IMG/VR virus record: IMGVR_UViG_3300007609_001696
Location: 1-64,000 of that record
DNA length: 64,000 bases
Direction: 5' to 3' (one strand)
Source of the DNA: a virus
Part shown: piece after piece, positions 9,032-17,629 of the stretch
How the letters are laid out: each line of letters opens with the position of its first letter
Numbering within the stretch: position 1 is the stretch's first letter
Program-made: the position numbers and the translations under genes
Notes under the pieces: model-generated
Told to the model about the DNA's origin: nothing
Seen by the model: only the letters and a program-made list of their open reading frames with translations
Databases searched by the model: none

Positions 9032-9965
9032 GCAGGTTTTTCAAATACCATTTGTAGTATTTTTTAACACCTTCTTCGAGGTCTATTTTTGGATCGTAAT
9101 CAAGATAGTGTCTTGCTTGAGAAATGTCCAGTTGACCTCTATGGGGATAGCTTGTATCTCGACAAGTTTCAACAACGGATCCTTTGCCAACAACTTCAAC
9201 TACAATTTTTGCCAAATCTGCCAGAGACCTAGCTTTGCCTCTAGAGATGTTGAAAACCTTTTTGTCAGTATCTTGTATGCCAGCAAGCATAATGCCACGT
9301 GCCGTGTCGGACACATAGGTAAAATCTAACTTCTCATTACCTTTAAGTAATAGTGGCATATCATTGTGTGCATTATGCAGAAATTTTCCAACCACTCTAT
9401 CATGATTATCTAATGGTCCATATACTGCGCTTGGCCTTACAATTCTCCAATCTATATTGTTTATATTGCAAAAATCTTTTGTAGTTAGCTCTGCTGCTCT
9501 TTTGTAAATGCCATATAATCCTTTTGGTTTTTTTGGCAGTTGCTCGCTTTGCGGATCTATGGTAAAATCGCCATATATCATACTCGAACTAACATAAACA
9601 AATTTTTCCACATTAGCTTTTGCACAATAGGAAAGGACATTGTACAAGCCGCTGCTGAAATTAGTAAGTGCTTCGTGTGGATAGGTATAAACCAGTTTGT
9701 TATTGGGAAAGTTTGCTAGGTGGTATGCTATAGTCGGCTGGAATTGATTAAGTTTCCACAATACCGAATCATCAAGATGTTCAATCTCGTTGCCAATTAT
9801 TTCGGCTTGTGGAATCCTTTCCATTCTCTTAAAGTACAAATCCCGAGGATTGTAAGATTTGTATGCATCAATTATCAATACATCGTAATTTAGAGTAATA
9901 AGTTGCTTGGCAAGATTATGCCCAATAAAGCCTAAACCTCCAAAAATTACTGCTCTTTTAGTCAC
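9021..9965 (-). CDS. NAD-dependent sugar epimerase/dehydratase (extended SDR)
   Basis: The N terminus shows the Rossmann motif GGLGFIGHNLA (residues 9-19). Extended-SDR features follow: YVSSSMIYGD (Ser/Thr of the triad) and the active-site YGIYK near residue 150, then RPSAVYGP. These enzymes interconvert nucleotide sugars. At 314 aa it has the normal length. It overlaps the upstream ThyX gene by 8 bp and the convergent repeat-protein gene by 11 bp. With the glycosyltransferase-like genes nearby it probably supplies an NDP-sugar. The exact reaction cannot be read from the sequence. Confidence 0.88.
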   Translation of the reverse strand: MTKRAVIFGGLGFIGHNLAKQLITLNYDVLIIDAYKSYNPRDLYFKRMERIPQAEIIGNEIEHLDDSVLWKLNQFQPTIAYHLANFPNNKLVYTYPHEALTNFSSGLYNVLSYCAKANVEKFVYVSSSMIYGDFTIDPQSEQLPKKPKGLYGIYKRAAELTTKDFCNINNIDWRIVRPSAVYGPLDNHDRVVGKFLHNAHNDMPLLLKGNEKLDFTYVSDTARGIMLAGIQDTDKKVFNISRGKARSLADLAKIVVEVVGKGSVVETCRDTSYPHRGQLDISQARHYLDYDPKIDLEEGVKKYYKWYLKNLLKP

Positions 9966-10620
9966 TTATATAATCTGTTGCTAATGGGAATATTTTTGTG
10001 ATAGCTTCGGCAACTGCCCGGGCAATTTCCATATGCTCTTTTTGTGTGCCATTGCCGGATCTCAGCTCGATGTAATGAATCCAACTACGGATAGTACCGT
10101 TCATGTACAAACGACTTTGGGTAAGTCCTTCTGGCAATACTGCTCTTGCTTGTTCTTTAGCAATGCCATTCTCGATAGCCCATTTATATGCTCTTCGTGA
10201 TTCTATAATTACACGTTCTTGTGCTAATGCCCATTCTGTTTTTAGATCGATATCGCTTGTTTCTACACTATTCTGGCGATTTTTTGTATCTTGCAGACGT
10301 GCTTCTCTAATTTCGAATCTTAAATCCTTAACTGGATCTGCATAACGTTGGGAAAACTCCTGAAAAGAGAACGATCTGTGTCTAAGGATTTGTCTTGCGA
10401 TGTCACGAGTAGTCTCGATCTCTAGGCACGCAGATACCATTTCAAATGGGCTCCAATGTTTGTGCTTTGCAAGGTAGTTGAGTAAACGCTCACTGGTCTC
10501 AGTATTGAGTTGATTCGATGGGTTAGATACTCGAGCAGCATATGCAATAAGATCTTGAACATTTTCTAATCCTTCTATTTCGTCAGAAGGTTGACTATAG
10601 TTAATTAGTTTAACTTGCAT
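9958..10620 (-). CDS. thyX: Flavin-dependent thymidylate synthase
   Basis: The ThyX signature RHR-x7-S is present as RHRSFSFQEFS followed by QRYAD (about residues 80-95). The C-terminal RLYMNGTIRSWIHYIELR matches the substrate-binding region. The enzyme makes dTMP from dUMP using methylenetetrahydrofolate, FAD and NADPH. Phages use it to raise the thymidine supply for replication. The 220-aa length is typical. It shares a base with the stop of the next gene upstream, so it is co-transcribed with the small genes at 10620-11626. Confidence 0.95.
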   Translation of the reverse strand: MQVKLINYSQPSDEIEGLENVQDLIAYAARVSNPSNQLNTETSERLLNYLAKHKHWSPFEMVSACLEIETTRDIARQILRHRSFSFQEFSQRYADPVKDLRFEIREARLQDTKNRQNSVETSDIDLKTEWALAQERVIIESRRAYKWAIENGIAKEQARAVLPEGLTQSRLYMNGTIRSWIHYIELRSGNGTQKEHMEIARAVAEAITKIFPLATDYISD

Positions 10621-10943
10621 TATAGGTCCTTGAGAATTTGGTCAGTTGCTTGGCTAGCACTGGTTGCAACAGCTTTAACATTTACATGATAATCAAGCCC
10701 TTCGATTAGGTCTTCTAGCTCGCTTAATTTTTCTTGAATTGCTTCTTCCAGGTCCTTTGGATCAGTGCCTTGATTTAATAATGCCTGAATATCAATGTCT
10801 ACTTTGTTCCCGCTTTTAGTGTTGATAATAATCTTATCCAACATCTCAACAGGAACTTCGTGCATGTCAACATCACTGATAAGTATCTCCCACTTGGATA
10901 GAAAATCAAGATTTAGTGTGTCAACATGATCACGATCTGGCAC
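10620..10943 (-). CDS. Hypothetical acidic protein, 107 aa
   Basis: A small acidic protein with a predicted helical, charged middle part (residues 60-85, ...KDLEEAIQEKLSELEDLIEG). It is packed between thyX and the 227-aa gene with one-base overlaps on both sides, so translation is probably coupled. No domain recognised. Confidence 0.75.
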   Translation of the reverse strand: MPDRDHVDTLNLDFLSKWEILISDVDMHEVPVEMLDKIIINTKSGNKVDIDIQALLNQGTDPKDLEEAIQEKLSELEDLIEGLDYHVNVKAVATSASQATDQILKDL

Positions 10944-11626
10944 TATTCAGCTACCTTGTTTGCAGTTGTAGATTTAGATGCCGTGCTTGTTGTGGATGAC
11001 TTAGTCTTTGTATTTGTAGACTTTGTTGCAGTGCTTTTTTTGCTTGCAGTGCTACGATTTGTAGTTGACTTCGGTTTTAAGCTAGGGTCAAGATTGTAGG
11101 CTTCTGCCTGTAATTTTTTTGCTTCTGCTAGCATTGCTTCTGCATCTGCAAGCATCTTCGATGCAATTTGATCATTTGTTAGTACATCTGCAGAGCTATC
11201 TGTTGCAGGTAATGCTTTTGCAGGATCTCGTAAACCTGACTGCGAGTCAAGTTCTGCCATCTTATCGGCTGCTTCGCCGCCCTCCTGCAATTTGTCAACG
11301 ATCTCGTTTAACTCGTCTAATCGAACTTGGCTTTTGGCGTTAGGAACCATAATTACCTGATTGGTCTGAACTTTTTTGATATAGTTCTCTCGATGCAGTG
11401 TGTGCAGAAGTTTATTTCCGTCAGTGCCTACGTTTCTATCCAGCGCATCTGCAAAGTTTTCACTTTGTTGCCCCACCTCGCTTTCTAACACACTAGCAAT
11501 GTCGTCATGAATACGACTGGGCAACATTTCGCTGTACACCACCAAACACATGTGATCTTCGCCTGGAACTTTTCGGAACAGTACAATTACTTTTTTGTTA
11601 TTGTGTTTGCCTACGTGTTTAATCAT
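10943..11626 (-). CDS. Hypothetical protein with Ser/Thr/Lys-rich tail, 227 aa
   Basis: The N-terminal 110 residues look globular (KKVIVLFRKVPGEDHMCLVVYSE...). The middle is helical and Glu/Ala-rich. The last 45 residues are a low-complexity tail made almost only of S, T, K and A, resembling a DNA- or RNA-binding disordered tail. A strong ribosome-binding site (TAAGGAGAT) lies 5 nt before the ATG. I do not recognise the family. Confidence 0.78.
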   Translation of the reverse strand: MIKHVGKHNNKKVIVLFRKVPGEDHMCLVVYSEMLPSRIHDDIASVLESEVGQQSENFADALDRNVGTDGNKLLHTLHRENYIKKVQTNQVIMVPNAKSQVRLDELNEIVDKLQEGGEAADKMAELDSQSGLRDPAKALPATDSSADVLTNDQIASKMLADAEAMLAEAKKLQAEAYNLDPSLKPKSTTNRSTASKKSTATKSTNTKTKSSTTSTASKSTTANKVAE

Positions 11627-11651
11627 TTTTTATCTCCTTAGGAAGCAGTGC

Positions 11652-11906
11652 TTATTCAGCTGCTTCTTCTGTTTCTTGGCTTTCTTCGGCAGATTCTTCT
11701 TCGTTATTGTCTACTTTGATCGCACCACTTGCTACTAAGAAATTTACAATTTTTGTGTATAATGCACCAACAGTTTCCATTTCGTTTGGCTTGAAAGCAC
11801 CGCGCTTAGAGCAAGCGTCAATTACATTAACCATAACTGCTAGGTCATTTACAGAAAGACCTTCTGCTTGATTTTCTTGTGTTTCTACTTGATTTTCTTC
11901 GGACAT
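11652..11906 (-). CDS. Small acidic protein, 84 aa
   Basis: Starts 8 nt after AAAGGAG and is preceded by a perfect T4-type late promoter octamer at 11939-11946. The core (residues 20-65) is helical and moderately hydrophobic. The C terminus is strongly acidic (EEESAEESQETEEAAE). Possibly a head-assembly, chaperone or DNA-mimic type of protein, but nothing in the sequence proves this. Confidence 0.75.
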   Translation of the reverse strand: MSEENQVETQENQAEGLSVNDLAVMVNVIDACSKRGAFKPNEMETVGALYTKIVNFLVASGAIKVDNNEEESAEESQETEEAAE

Positions 11907-11938
11907 TGAGAATACTCCTTTTAAATGTTATCTACGTG

Positions 11939-11946
11939 TATTTATA
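11939..11946 (-). promoter_or_regulatory. T4-type late promoter octamer TATAAATA
   Basis: The minus strand reads TATAAATA, identical to the T4 late promoter consensus, 32 nt upstream of the 11906 start. A ribosome-binding site lies in between. A second weaker copy (CCTAAATA) lies at 11953-11960. Confidence 0.7.
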
Positions 11947-11968
11947 TGGGTATATTTAGGTGATAAAA

Positions 11969-12217
11969 TTATTTGATAGTTGGGTATACAAGTTGAAAGA
12001 AACTAGCTTCGCTGCCAGATTCGAATCCGTATACAATTGAATTATAGTTATTACCGTTGACTATACAGTATCTTCCGGTGAAGTTTTTGTATATCCAGCT
12101 TGAAATTTTATTTATTTGGTGGGTGCTCACATCATTTATTTCAACTTGAGTGAAATGCTCTGGCATCCATTCAAGCAATCTTTCTTGGGTGATGTTTAAA
12201 ACATTAACTTCCATCAT
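11969..12217 (-). CDS. Hypothetical protein, 82 aa
   Basis: Overlaps the VWA gene upstream by 4 bp (ATGA-type coupling). It contains a pattern EHFTQVEINDVSTHQINKISSWIY that looks helical, then a short beta-rich region. No family recognised; the coupling suggests it works with the MoxR/VWA pair. Confidence 0.7.
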   Translation of the reverse strand: MMEVNVLNITQERLLEWMPEHFTQVEINDVSTHQINKISSWIYKNFTGRYCIVNGNNYNSIVYGFESGSEASFFQLVYPTIK

Positions 12218-13419
12218 TCTTTGTAGTAAGCATGATTGCCAAATGGAGGTTCAATTGTCTCGTTGCCATGAATGATAAACAGTGTGTCGCAGTAGTTTTC
12301 ATCACCCCAACTATCCCAAGGATAGCCATCTGTGAACATAACAAACAATTTAGGCTCAATATCATTGTTTTTCATAAATTCCCAGTTGGCTGTAAACTGT
12401 GTACCGCCGTATCCTTGAATATCATAGTTGGTGATATCATCAATATTTTCCGCAGTAAACAGCTTAGGATTGTGAACTTCTGTGTCAAAGCACCAAAGAT
12501 GCAACCTGAACTCTGTATAAGAGCTCATAATGCCTTTGATTTCGCCAAAAAAGTCGCGCAACATTTGTTCGTTTACTGAGCCTGACGTGTCTACACTCAC
12601 ACAAATATCAATAGTATCCTCAGGAATCATGCCAGGCATAACAGCGTCGTTGTGCCATCCTTTGCGATTAGGACGCATAAAAGTAAAATCACTTTTTACT
12701 GTGCTTTCAATCTGCATGTCCAACAACTCGCGCCAGTCCATTTTAGGCTCTGTAAGTTCTTCTAAGATACGTTTTACACCGCTGGGCACGTTTCCTGCAC
12801 CGGCAGTTTGTGCTGCTTGTAGTACAGCATTTTTTAGTTCATCTTTGATCTGCTGTTTTTCTTCTTTGCTGAGCTTTGGAGGACCTTTTTTGCCATCACC
12901 ATCTTGTGAATCGTTGCCTGACTCGCCACTGTTGCTGTCGTCTTTGTCGTCCAAGTGCTCGTCCAACAATTGATCCATCAGTTGATCAACATCAATTTTT
13001 TCAGCATTTTCGTACAAGTCGTCGTAGACTTCCTCGTAACTCCAGCCCTCGTATTTGATATCATACAAATAAGGCACATTCTTTGGTCCTTCGCCTACTT
13101 TGTGTCTAAGTAGATCAGCATTTACACAGTAGTCTTGTGCAATATTACTCAGACGAGGGTCACGTCCGTCGATGCGAGTGATGTGGTCATAAATGGCATG
13201 TAGTAATTCGTGTCCAATTAGAAATTCAAGCTCTTTGACACTGAGCTTTTCCACAAACTCTGTGTTGTAAAAAAAGTCTCTGCCGTTGGTAGCCGCTGTA
13301 GGACACCAGTCTGAGCTTTCAATTAACCGCATGCGAGTAGCAAGGTTGCCAAAAAATGGATGGTTAAGAAGCATCTTAACACGAGCAGTAATCAACTTTT
13401 CTTTAACAGCGTCTGACAT
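12214..13419 (-). CDS. VWA-like metallopeptidase (DUF2201-type), MoxR partner
   Basis: The N-terminal domain has a zinc-protease motif H70-E-L-L-H74 within EFLIGHELLHAIYDH. It is followed by an acidic low-complexity linker with Asp/Ser/Gly (about 155-180). The C-terminal domain begins ICVSVDTSGSV, the MIDAS metal site (DxSxS) of von Willebrand A domains. The order metallopeptidase, linker, VWA matches bacterial DUF2201/VWA-like proteins that sit beside MoxR ATPases. The ATPase is directly upstream here (13479-14582). Such pairs are thought to remodel or mature metal-containing complexes. The phage role is unknown. A sigma70-like promoter lies at 13446-13473. Confidence 0.87.
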   Translation of the reverse strand: MSDAVKEKLITARVKMLLNHPFFGNLATRMRLIESSDWCPTAATNGRDFFYNTEFVEKLSVKELEFLIGHELLHAIYDHITRIDGRDPRLSNIAQDYCVNADLLRHKVGEGPKNVPYLYDIKYEGWSYEEVYDDLYENAEKIDVDQLMDQLLDEHLDDKDDSNSGESGNDSQDGDGKKGPPKLSKEEKQQIKDELKNAVLQAAQTAGAGNVPSGVKRILEELTEPKMDWRELLDMQIESTVKSDFTFMRPNRKGWHNDAVMPGMIPEDTIDICVSVDTSGSVNEQMLRDFFGEIKGIMSSYTEFRLHLWCFDTEVHNPKLFTAENIDDITNYDIQGYGGTQFTANWEFMKNNDIEPKLFVMFTDGYPWDSWGDENYCDTLFIIHGNETIEPPFGNHAYYKE

Positions 13420-13445
13420 GGTATGTCTCCTAATTCAACAAGTTT

Positions 13446-13473
13446 ATTATACACTATTTACAGTACAATGCAA
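13446..13473 (-). promoter_or_regulatory. Sigma70-like promoter of the VWA gene
   Basis: The minus strand has TTGCAT (13473-13468), a 16-bp spacer and TATAAT (13451-13446), 26 nt before the ATG at 13419. A Shine-Dalgarno AGGAGA follows. The -10 box matches consensus perfectly. Confidence 0.6.
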
Positions 13474-13478
13474 CCAAC

Positions 13479-14582
13479 TTAGTCGTTGTTTGCATTGATA
13501 ACATACTTGCCAAATCGTTTGTGGAACTCGTTAAAGCTCTTGAGACTGCCTGGCTGGAACGGCAGTTTGTAGTTGACCAGTGCTACTCTGGCACCCATTA
13601 CAACCAACTCAGTTTCAAAATTATCCATCATAAACTTGAAGAAGTTATCTGTCATGTCGTGCCATTTTTTCTTGTCGCCTTCTTTTTTGTAGGCTTCCTG
13701 TAGCTCGTAGCACATTGATACTGTCAGCGAGTACATTGCGGAAATTTCTTTACTTTCCATTTCAGTGACTTCGCCTGATAAAATATCAGTTGGGTTAGGC
13801 AAACTACCAGCAATTTTACGATGTGCCATGAACTTTAATGCAAGTCCCTCTCCTACTGTGCCAGCTACTAAATCTAACATAGTTTGTTCGTCAAGCTGAT
13901 CGTCTCCGATCAACTCGCTCACAAAAGACCATGCACGAGGAGTAGCAAAAGCACGACTTGAGGAGCGAGGATCGAAGTCGAATAAATCTTGCTTTGCAAA
14001 TTGTAGATAACCTACAACATCTGGGTGAATATTATTTTCAACAGCCCACATAAACCAGCTGTCGAATTCTGCTGTCATTTCAAGGTGCACAAAGCGATTT
14101 GCCAACGGACTGGGCATCCGGTATGTAACACCTTTGTCTGACTCTCGGTTACCAGCGGCAACAATCACTACATTGTCTGGCAATGAGTAATTACCAACTT
14201 TGCGATTGAGAATCAATTGATATCCACTGGCTTGTACAGCAGGCGCCGCAGCATTCATTTCATCTAAAAACAAAATAATAGTATCATACTGCTTGGCCAT
14301 TTCTTCTGTTGGAAGATCAACAGGCGGAGCCCATTTCATGGTGTTGCTGTCTTTGTCGTAGTAAGGAATACCTCGCAAGTCAGTGGGTTCCAGCAGTGGC
14401 ATGCGCAGGTCGATCATGTGTGCATTACCGTAGCTTCCACTGGCAGCAAGTGCTGCAATCAGTTCCGACTTTCCAATGCCCGGGGGTCCCCAAAGAAACA
14501 CAGGACGTTTGATGGCAAAACAACGATTGATGGCTGATTTTGCTTGAATACTGCTTACAGTACGATTTTCAGTAAGTGACAT
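13479..14582 (-). CDS. MoxR-family AAA+ ATPase
   Basis: Walker A is GPPGIGKS (residues 32-39) and Walker B is IILFLDEMNAA near 100. Sensor I follows in VVIVAAGNRESDKG. The GPP-G-GKS loop followed by a LFLDEMN Walker B and later ANRFVHLEM is typical of MoxR ATPases. These act as chaperones with VWA-domain partners, and the partner gene lies immediately downstream (12214-13419). The N terminus is short, as in other phage versions. Its own promoter with a perfect TTGACA -35 lies upstream. Confidence 0.9.
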   Translation of the reverse strand: MSLTENRTVSSIQAKSAINRCFAIKRPVFLWGPPGIGKSELIAALAASGSYGNAHMIDLRMPLLEPTDLRGIPYYDKDSNTMKWAPPVDLPTEEMAKQYDTIILFLDEMNAAAPAVQASGYQLILNRKVGNYSLPDNVVIVAAGNRESDKGVTYRMPSPLANRFVHLEMTAEFDSWFMWAVENNIHPDVVGYLQFAKQDLFDFDPRSSSRAFATPRAWSFVSELIGDDQLDEQTMLDLVAGTVGEGLALKFMAHRKIAGSLPNPTDILSGEVTEMESKEISAMYSLTVSMCYELQEAYKKEGDKKKWHDMTDNFFKFMMDNFETELVVMGARVALVNYKLPFQPGSLKSFNEFHKRFGKYVINANND

Positions 14583-14621
14583 AGTTTGCTACTCCTAGTG
14601 TGTCATCTTTTTTGCTACACT

Positions 14622-14652
14622 GTTATAGTAACATCTGTAGCCTAACTGTCAA
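14622..14652 (-). promoter_or_regulatory. Sigma70-like promoter of the MoxR gene
   Basis: TTGACA at 14652-14647 on the minus strand is followed after 16 bp by TACTAT (14630-14625), or after 19 bp by TATAAC (14627-14622). It lies about 45 nt before the start at 14582 and partly inside the end of the preceding gene. Confidence 0.6.
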
Positions 14653-15017
14653 CCGTTATTTTCTAGATAAATGCCTATATTGTCCTGATATAACGCCAAC
14701 TCTACAGCAGTGCGTTCACTAAACAGCGCCATTGTTTTTGGCATCAGATAGTAAGGACAAGGCAGTAGTTGGTCGAATCTATAAAGATAGTTCAGTGTGA
14801 GATTTTGAATATTGATCAAATAAAATTCTATGCCAAGCTCGGTGCCTAATATTACAAAGCCCTGCGGCGACAGTCTCAGCCCACCGTCTTTGAGTGTATT
14901 TTGCCAAATGCAGTGCCATGCTTCTTTGAATGCATATCCTTTGTGTTCAACCACATAATCAGTTATCTGTTTTTTTAGAGTATATTGCTTCACCTTGTGT
15001 GAGAAGAAAAACTTCAA
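14649..15017 (-). CDS. Hypothetical protein, 122 aa
   Basis: A short soluble protein with no signal or membrane segment and a Phe/Lys-rich N terminus. With the only in-frame ATG at 15017 it overlaps the upstream gene by 59 bp; no better start is visible. It contains GFVILGTELGIEFYLINIQNL, a beta-rich stretch. Function unknown. Confidence 0.62.
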   Translation of the reverse strand: MKFFFSHKVKQYTLKKQITDYVVEHKGYAFKEAWHCIWQNTLKDGGLRLSPQGFVILGTELGIEFYLINIQNLTLNYLYRFDQLLPCPYYLMPKTMALFSERTAVELALYQDNIGIYLENNG

Positions 15018-15261
15018 ATCCGTCGGTGTTAAACTGGTCGTTTAACTTTTTTGCAAGGTTTATAGCATGCCCTGGATTACTGAATGCAACTTTTTTATAT
15101 TTAGGTCCAGGATAACTGACCACTGTGTTGAGACTTTTAAGGTTGATTGGCTCGCCGTTGTAGTACACAGCCCAAAAACCTTCAGATTGAATTACTTGAT
15201 CTGCTTTATAGGTGGATTGATTTAGATCTTGTAGTAGTATTTTGGGTTTTGGTCGACTCAT
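14959..15261 (-). CDS. Conserved phage protein, 100 aa
   Basis: The motif YPGPKYKKVAFSNPGHAINLAKKLN (residues about 50-74; a PGPKYKK block then a PGHAxNLAKKLN block) is, from memory, common to T4-like marine phages as an uncharacterised conserved protein. A possible late promoter-like GGTAAATA lies upstream at 15281-15288. It belongs to a run of small genes with the 5'-3' exonuclease. Confidence 0.75.
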   Translation of the reverse strand: MSRPKPKILLQDLNQSTYKADQVIQSEGFWAVYYNGEPINLKSLNTVVSYPGPKYKKVAFSNPGHAINLAKKLNDQFNTDGFEVFLLTQGEAIYSKKTDN

Positions 15262-15283
15262 GTATACACCTCGTGTAGTGTAT

Positions 15284-15490
15284 TTACCAGGTGTTGCCTT
15301 TGATCTCTACCTCTACTACTTGATTTGATTCGCTTTTGCTTTGAAAATGCTGTGCGCCGGCAAGATCGCTTAATACTATGCTGATGTCTGTGCTGAGTTG
15401 TTCTGCTTCCTGCAAAGTCAAAATCAGCTGTTTTTGATTGCTAGCGCGGGCACTTTGTACTCGTTGTAAGAATTTTTTAATATGTATCAT
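15284..15490 (-). CDS. Conserved hypothetical protein, 68 aa
   Basis: Helical, starting MIHIKKFLQRVQSARASN and followed by a leucine/glutamate-rich helix (LILTLQEAEQLSTDI). It overlaps the next gene upstream by 4 bp. I recall similar small proteins beside the exonuclease gene in T4-like marine phages; function unknown. Confidence 0.72.
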   Translation of the reverse strand: MIHIKKFLQRVQSARASNQKQLILTLQEAEQLSTDISIVLSDLAGAQHFQSKSESNQVVEVEIKGNTW

Positions 15491-15957
15491 TGTTGTTTAT
15501 GTAATCGCAATTGTTCTTGCATTTCTACCTGTGTCTTATACGGACCTTTGAATTGGTAGCGATGCAGTGTGATTAATTTAGGACAAAATGCTTTGGCCCA
15601 ATTGTTGTTGAACTTGATAATATAGTAGCCAGCACAATAATAACTGCTGGACTTTTGTGACTTTGTAAACAGTGGTAGTTTTTTCTGCACATCATACACT
15701 GCATTGTAAGGAAACAATTTTGTAGGATATCCGTTAACGGCATGTTCGGCTTCGGACTCTGCTGGTTGTTCAGACGAGCCAGCTATAAACCGAATCGAGT
15801 ACTGCTTTTTTAACTGTGATAGATTTTGGAAATTGGTTTTTTGTTTTTTGATTGTAAGTGTTAGACCGCCCTCGGTTTGTTGCAAGATACCGGTTCTTAC
15901 ACCGTTTTCCTCCAATATCCAAAAGTTGTCCGAAAGCTCTTTTGCTAGTATTTCCAT
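15487..15957 (-). CDS. Conserved phage protein, 156 aa
   Basis: The start at 15957 shares bases with the stop of the exonuclease gene (TGATG), which I prefer over an ATG 33 bp upstream. The C-terminal half contains FPYNAVYDVQKKLPLFTKSQ and YCAGYYIIKFNNNWAKAFCPK, a pattern I remember from conserved uncharacterised proteins of T4-like marine phages. Two cysteines lie in that region. No enzymatic motif is visible. Confidence 0.75.
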   Translation of the reverse strand: MEILAKELSDNFWILEENGVRTGILQQTEGGLTLTIKKQKTNFQNLSQLKKQYSIRFIAGSSEQPAESEAEHAVNGYPTKLFPYNAVYDVQKKLPLFTKSQKSSSYYCAGYYIIKFNNNWAKAFCPKLITLHRYQFKGPYKTQVEMQEQLRLHKQQ

Positions 15958-16952
15958 CAGTGATTTTCCTTGTATGGCGCCTGTAGCCATTCTGCAAATG
16001 CAGTGGCCTGTTCTGACATTTTATGTAGATCGTATTTGCCACAAAATTTTAAAAATTTTGCACCCACCATTGGGTTAGACTTGACTGTGCTGGCCTGTTG
16101 AATGGTTTCGTCTATGTATTGTTTGATGTCCCCGGGCTGTGCTGTAAGATCAATCAGTTGACGATTGCGTTCATAGTCATCTAGCACTCTGTGCTCTTCG
16201 CCATTATGGTCTGTCCAACGCTGTAACATCATGTTGTTCCAATTGAATCCTTTGTTAGATCTGTCAGCGTATGCTTCTAACAGTCCTACTTTGTTTTTGG
16301 TACCTTTTTTGCGCACCCCCGGATAGGCTGAAAATACATTATCACTGGTGTCGCCTCGCATGCATTTCTCAAACAGCAGATATTGCGGATCTCCAGGATG
16401 TTTTTGATCGCCAGTTTTTTTGTCTTTTACTGGATTTCCTTTTCCATCAAAGTATCCGTCTAGTGTAATGTGTTCGTCTGTGATACCATTGTACTGTGTA
16501 ACATTGTGCGCTAGTAGTTGATAATAATCGCTGTCGCTACTAATGATCACATGTTCGTCGTTTGGGTGCAGTGCAATAAATCTTGCAATCATATCATCTG
16601 CTTCGGCAATACTATTTTGTAATACTGTACAGTTGGACTTGTCTTTTAAGAAATCACAAAGATCGTCAAACGCTTCAAAAAACAAACGATCTTCTTCTTG
16701 TTCTGATTCGGTTTTTGCCATGCGTTGTGCACGACGCTGCGCCTTGTATGGAGTGTAAAAGTCTTTGCGCCAACTACGCCCTTCTAGTGCAAATACAACG
16801 TGGTCTGAGTTGTGCATTCTGTGGCATTTGTTTACAGCACCCAGTGTGATATGAATACTAAGACCAAGTTTATCCCACATGTCACTGCCGCGATGTGCAA
16901 CATGTCTGCCACGGAAAAAAGTATTTGCGGCGTCTACCAGTAGATATTTCAT
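15957..16952 (-). CDS. 5'-3' exonuclease, T4 RNase H-like (FEN family)
   Basis: The N terminus MKYLLVDAANTFFRGR holds the first metal-binding Asp7. FALEGRSWRKDFYTPYKAQR follows (helical arch). SIAEADDMIARF (about 125-136) and HVIISSDSDYYQLL supply the acidic cluster, and a C-terminal helix-hairpin-helix region contains KCMRGDTSDNVFSAYPGV. These are the hallmarks of FEN/5'-3' exonucleases that remove RNA primers from Okazaki fragments. Length 331 aa is close to T4 Rnh (305). The start overlaps the following SGNH gene's stop. Confidence 0.9.
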   Translation of the reverse strand: MKYLLVDAANTFFRGRHVAHRGSDMWDKLGLSIHITLGAVNKCHRMHNSDHVVFALEGRSWRKDFYTPYKAQRRAQRMAKTESEQEEDRLFFEAFDDLCDFLKDKSNCTVLQNSIAEADDMIARFIALHPNDEHVIISSDSDYYQLLAHNVTQYNGITDEHITLDGYFDGKGNPVKDKKTGDQKHPGDPQYLLFEKCMRGDTSDNVFSAYPGVRKKGTKNKVGLLEAYADRSNKGFNWNNMMLQRWTDHNGEEHRVLDDYERNRQLIDLTAQPGDIKQYIDETIQQASTVKSNPMVGAKFLKFCGKYDLHKMSEQATAFAEWLQAPYKENH

Positions 16953-17629
16953 TATAACAACTTTCTAATATAAGGGGTTAAATGTTTTGCCCACGCAATA
17001 TGAGCATCCTTGCCAAAGTGAAAAGTATCTAGATGTCTTGTTTTAAAACCTTGTGACCGAAGCCAATCACAATATATGTCTTCCACAAAGCAACCGTGCC
17101 ATTCTTTGTTTAAATACAGAGGAGTAAATGTATTAAAAAACAGATGCTTGATACGTCGATCAAGCAGTTCCTGGTGAAAATCAAAAATACGATTTTCCCA
17201 GTATCTTATTTTTTGCCCGTAGTGTTCTTTGTCGCAGTTTGCAATAAAATTCTTGTATCGATTGTGCAAATCTGCTGGCACACTATCAATTCCACTTCCG
17301 TTGATTTGAAAGTATTCTCCTTCGTGCAACCATTCTTCTCGTTCGGGTGTACTCCAGCCTATCAGCACAAAAATTTCACTTTTGTGTTTTTGATCTAAAA
17401 ATTCTCTAGCGGTACGCAGTATTCTTTCGTTGCTAGCACTGCTGACAGCATCGGTAGCGAAGCCACAGTTTAATGCAGTGGCAATTCGCTTGCCAAAACT
17501 TACTTCAAGATTGTCTGGATGGGGCCTGTCTCTCATGGCTTTGTATCTAGGATCATCACTGGCAAAACAGTAGGTGTTGACTGCTTCTGCGCCTGCACTA
17601 TGACTATCACCGTTTACATAAAGAATCAT
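16952..17629 (-). CDS. SGNH/GDSL hydrolase-like protein
   Basis: Block I appears as MILYVNGDSHSAGAE (nucleophile Ser10), block II as DAVSSASNERILRTA and the terminal catalytic pair as DTFHFGKDAHIAWAKHL. It is a third SGNH-like protein of the window, and unlike the pair at 2-3 kb it stands in the replication/queuosine operon. Cytoplasmic by lack of a signal peptide. Substrate unknown. Confidence 0.65.
   Translation of the reverse strand: MILYVNGDSHSAGAEAVNTYCFASDDPRYKAMRDRPHPDNLEVSFGKRIATALNCGFATDAVSSASNERILRTAREFLDQKHKSEIFVLIGWSTPEREEWLHEGEYFQINGSGIDSVPADLHNRYKNFIANCDKEHYGQKIRYWENRIFDFHQELLDRRIKHLFFNTFTPLYLNKEWHGCFVEDIYCDWLRSQGFKTRHLDTFHFGKDAHIAWAKHLTPYIRKLL

Noticed and set aside
12232-12973. 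Plus-strand ORFs opposite the VWA gene
   Set aside because: Shadows with low-complexity Ser/Leu translation; the minus gene has clear motifs, promoter and ribosome site.
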